Shown: positions 21,526 to 22,522 of the stretch, piece after piece
Layout of the letters: every line of letters begins with the position of its first letter
Numbering within the stretch: position 1 is the first letter of the stretch
Assembly (NCBI GenBank): GCA_964343355.1
Contig: CAYFJC010000019.1
Coordinates: 1-22,522 of the forward strand
Direction of reading: 5' to 3'
DNA length: 22,522 bases
Source: MED-G78 sp964343355
GTDB taxonomy: Bacteria > Pseudomonadota > Gammaproteobacteria > Magnimaribacterales > D2472
Notes under the pieces: generated by a model
What the model saw: only the letters and a program-made list of their open reading frames with translations
Databases searched by the model: none
Told to the model about the DNA's origin: nothing
Program-made: the position numbers and the translations under genes

Positions 21526-22263
21526 ATGAAAAAACCAGCCATCCGCGCTTTGATTCCAAATTTAATAACGCTTTCAGGGCTTTGTTTTGGAATTACTTCT
21601 ATGCGATTTGCTCTTGAAGGACAATATCAAGCTAGCTTAATATGTATCCTTATTGCTGCAGTATGCGATCTGCTCGATGGATTGATGGCATCTTTATTAA
21701 AAGCACATTCTGAATTAGGAGCACAGCTTGACTCTTTAGCAGATTTTGTAAATTTTGGTATAGCACCGAGTTTATTGTTATATATGAGTTTAATGAGTGA
21801 AATGGGTCTAGTAAGCTGGTTATCTCTTCTGCTTTTTATTATCTTTTCCTGTCTGAGATTGGCGCTTTTTAATATTGATAATAATTCAAATTTAGAGCCT
21901 AGCCTGCAAAGGTTTTTCAAAGGAGTTCCGACTCCAGCAGGAGCGATATTAATTTTGTTACCGGTTGCACATTCCTTTATTGGCTTTAATTGGTGGACTA
22001 ACTACTCAAACTTATTAGCTTTTTATACTTTTGTAATTGCTTTTTTATTAGTGAGCAACATCCCAACATATTCTCTTAAAAATTCTTCATTTCAAATAAA
22101 GAGAGCGCATTCTCTTCCGACCCTTATTATATTTTTTACTATAGTGTTGCTGTTAATAAATTTTTTATGGGTATTTATTTCTATATTAGCTATTGTTTAT
22201 TTATTGAGCATTCCATTTTCAATAAACAGTTTTCGTAAATCAAAGAAACTTGGATTGTCATAA
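21526..22263 (+). CDS. pssA: CDP-diacylglycerol-serine O-phosphatidyltransferase
   Basis: Makes phosphatidylserine from CDP-diacylglycerol and L-serine in the inner membrane. The 245 residues contain about eight hydrophobic segments. The CDP-alcohol phosphatidyltransferase signature spans residues 48-73 (CDLLDGLMASLL, then SELGAQLDSLADF): Asp48, Asp51, Gly52, Ala55, Gly65, Asp69 and Asp73 are in place, with the catalytic aspartates complete. The arginine that normally follows Ala55 (DGxxAR) is serine here (Ser56). DSLADFVNFGIAPSLLLY is the usual PssA wording in the bacterial type II branch. It is the last protein gene of the rightward run, just downstream of psd. A tRNA gene follows after 80 nt. 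Confidence 0.92.
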   Translation: MKKPAIRALIPNLITLSGLCFGITSMRFALEGQYQASLICILIAAVCDLLDGLMASLLKAHSELGAQLDSLADFVNFGIAPSLLLYMSLMSEMGLVSWLSLLLFIIFSCLRLALFNIDNNSNLEPSLQRFFKGVPTPAGAILILLPVAHSFIGFNWWTNYSNLLAFYTFVIAFLLVSNIPTYSLKNSSFQIKRAHSLPTLIIFFTIVLLLINFLWVFISILAIVYLLSIPFSINSFRKSKKLGLS

Positions 22264-22280
22264 AAAATATTTAGGATGAG

Positions 22281-22309
22281 GAGACATCAATCATAAAAGT
22301 ATTTATAAT
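22281..22309 (+). promoter_or_regulatory. Candidate promoter for tRNA-Ile
   Basis: GAGACA (22281-22286) and a perfect TATAAT (22304-22309) are separated by 17 nt. Transcription would start near 22316, giving a leader of about 28 nt before the tRNA. It lies entirely between the pssA stop and the tRNA. The -35 matches TTGACA at four of six positions. Confidence 0.4.
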
Positions 22310-22343
22310 CCATCTTCCATTATATGCAGATGCATAAAATAAT

Positions 22344-22421
<78 letters not shown>

Positions 22422-22522
22422 TTTAATTTTAACAACTACTGGATTGAAATCTCTAGAGAGCATATTCTTAATTGTATATATATAAAAAATGATTCTTTTA
22501 AATCTTGTTAAATAGAACTTTT

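Noticed and set aside
22450..22459. Perfect 10-bp palindrome TCTCTAGAGA after the tRNA
   Set aside because: It has no loop for a hairpin terminator and no T-run; a single short palindrome in the last 100 nt is not enough to call an operator.
22422..22522. Possible leader of an rRNA operon after tRNA-Ile
   Set aside because: The tail contains no 16S, 23S or tRNA-Ala sequence; anything beyond the edge is guesswork.

Overview
This AT-rich window (roughly one third G+C by eye) looks like chromosome from a surface-ocean gammaproteobacterium with a small genome, most likely SAR86 or a close relative. The basis is a proteorhodopsin very close to the classic marine type, short intergenic spaces, many overlapping stop/start codons, a TonB-dependent receptor under a thiamine pyrophosphate (TPP) riboswitch, and Gram-negative envelope genes (TolC, lipoprotein peptidase). 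The lineage is an inference from gene content; no rRNA gene is in view.

Layout. 1-4076 (minus): parE then parC, the two subunits of topoisomerase IV; parC runs off the left edge. 4334-6465 (plus): a TolC-family outer-membrane channel and mutM, joined by a TAATG overlap. 6462-9828 (minus): a likely operon of a DUF4212 small subunit, a sodium:solute symporter, a secreted SGNH-type hydrolase and coaD. 10056-10808 (plus): blue-tuned proteorhodopsin with its own leader, a Fur-box-like palindrome just after the promoter, and a strong terminator. 10882-11535 (minus): a nitroreductase. 11606-12216 (plus): an array of ATGAGTACA repeats leading into a small gene that joins a tyrosine-recombinase N-terminal (DUF6538-like) domain to a C-terminal membrane anchor.

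12225-15810 (minus) is a thiamine-salvage operon: TPP riboswitch, TonB-dependent receptor, PnuT-type permease and a small-molecule kinase. Together these would carry thiamine or a precursor across the outer membrane, across the inner membrane, and trap it by phosphorylation. Upstream on the same strand lie an NAD-dependent formate dehydrogenase and a prolyl oligopeptidase lipoprotein. 19316-22263 (plus) holds a YciC-like membrane protein, a short CysC-like P-loop kinase overlapping a short HxGH nucleotidylyltransferase, then psd and pssA of phosphatidylethanolamine synthesis. A tRNA-Ile(GAT) follows at 22344.

Most of the window is housekeeping and nutrient acquisition. The parts that ordinary annotation does not explain are the recombinase-domain/membrane-anchor gene with its repeat array, the iron-type operator at the proteorhodopsin promoter, the kinase-nucleotidylyltransferase pair beside the phospholipid genes, and the very compact riboswitch whose aptamer contains the ribosome-binding site.
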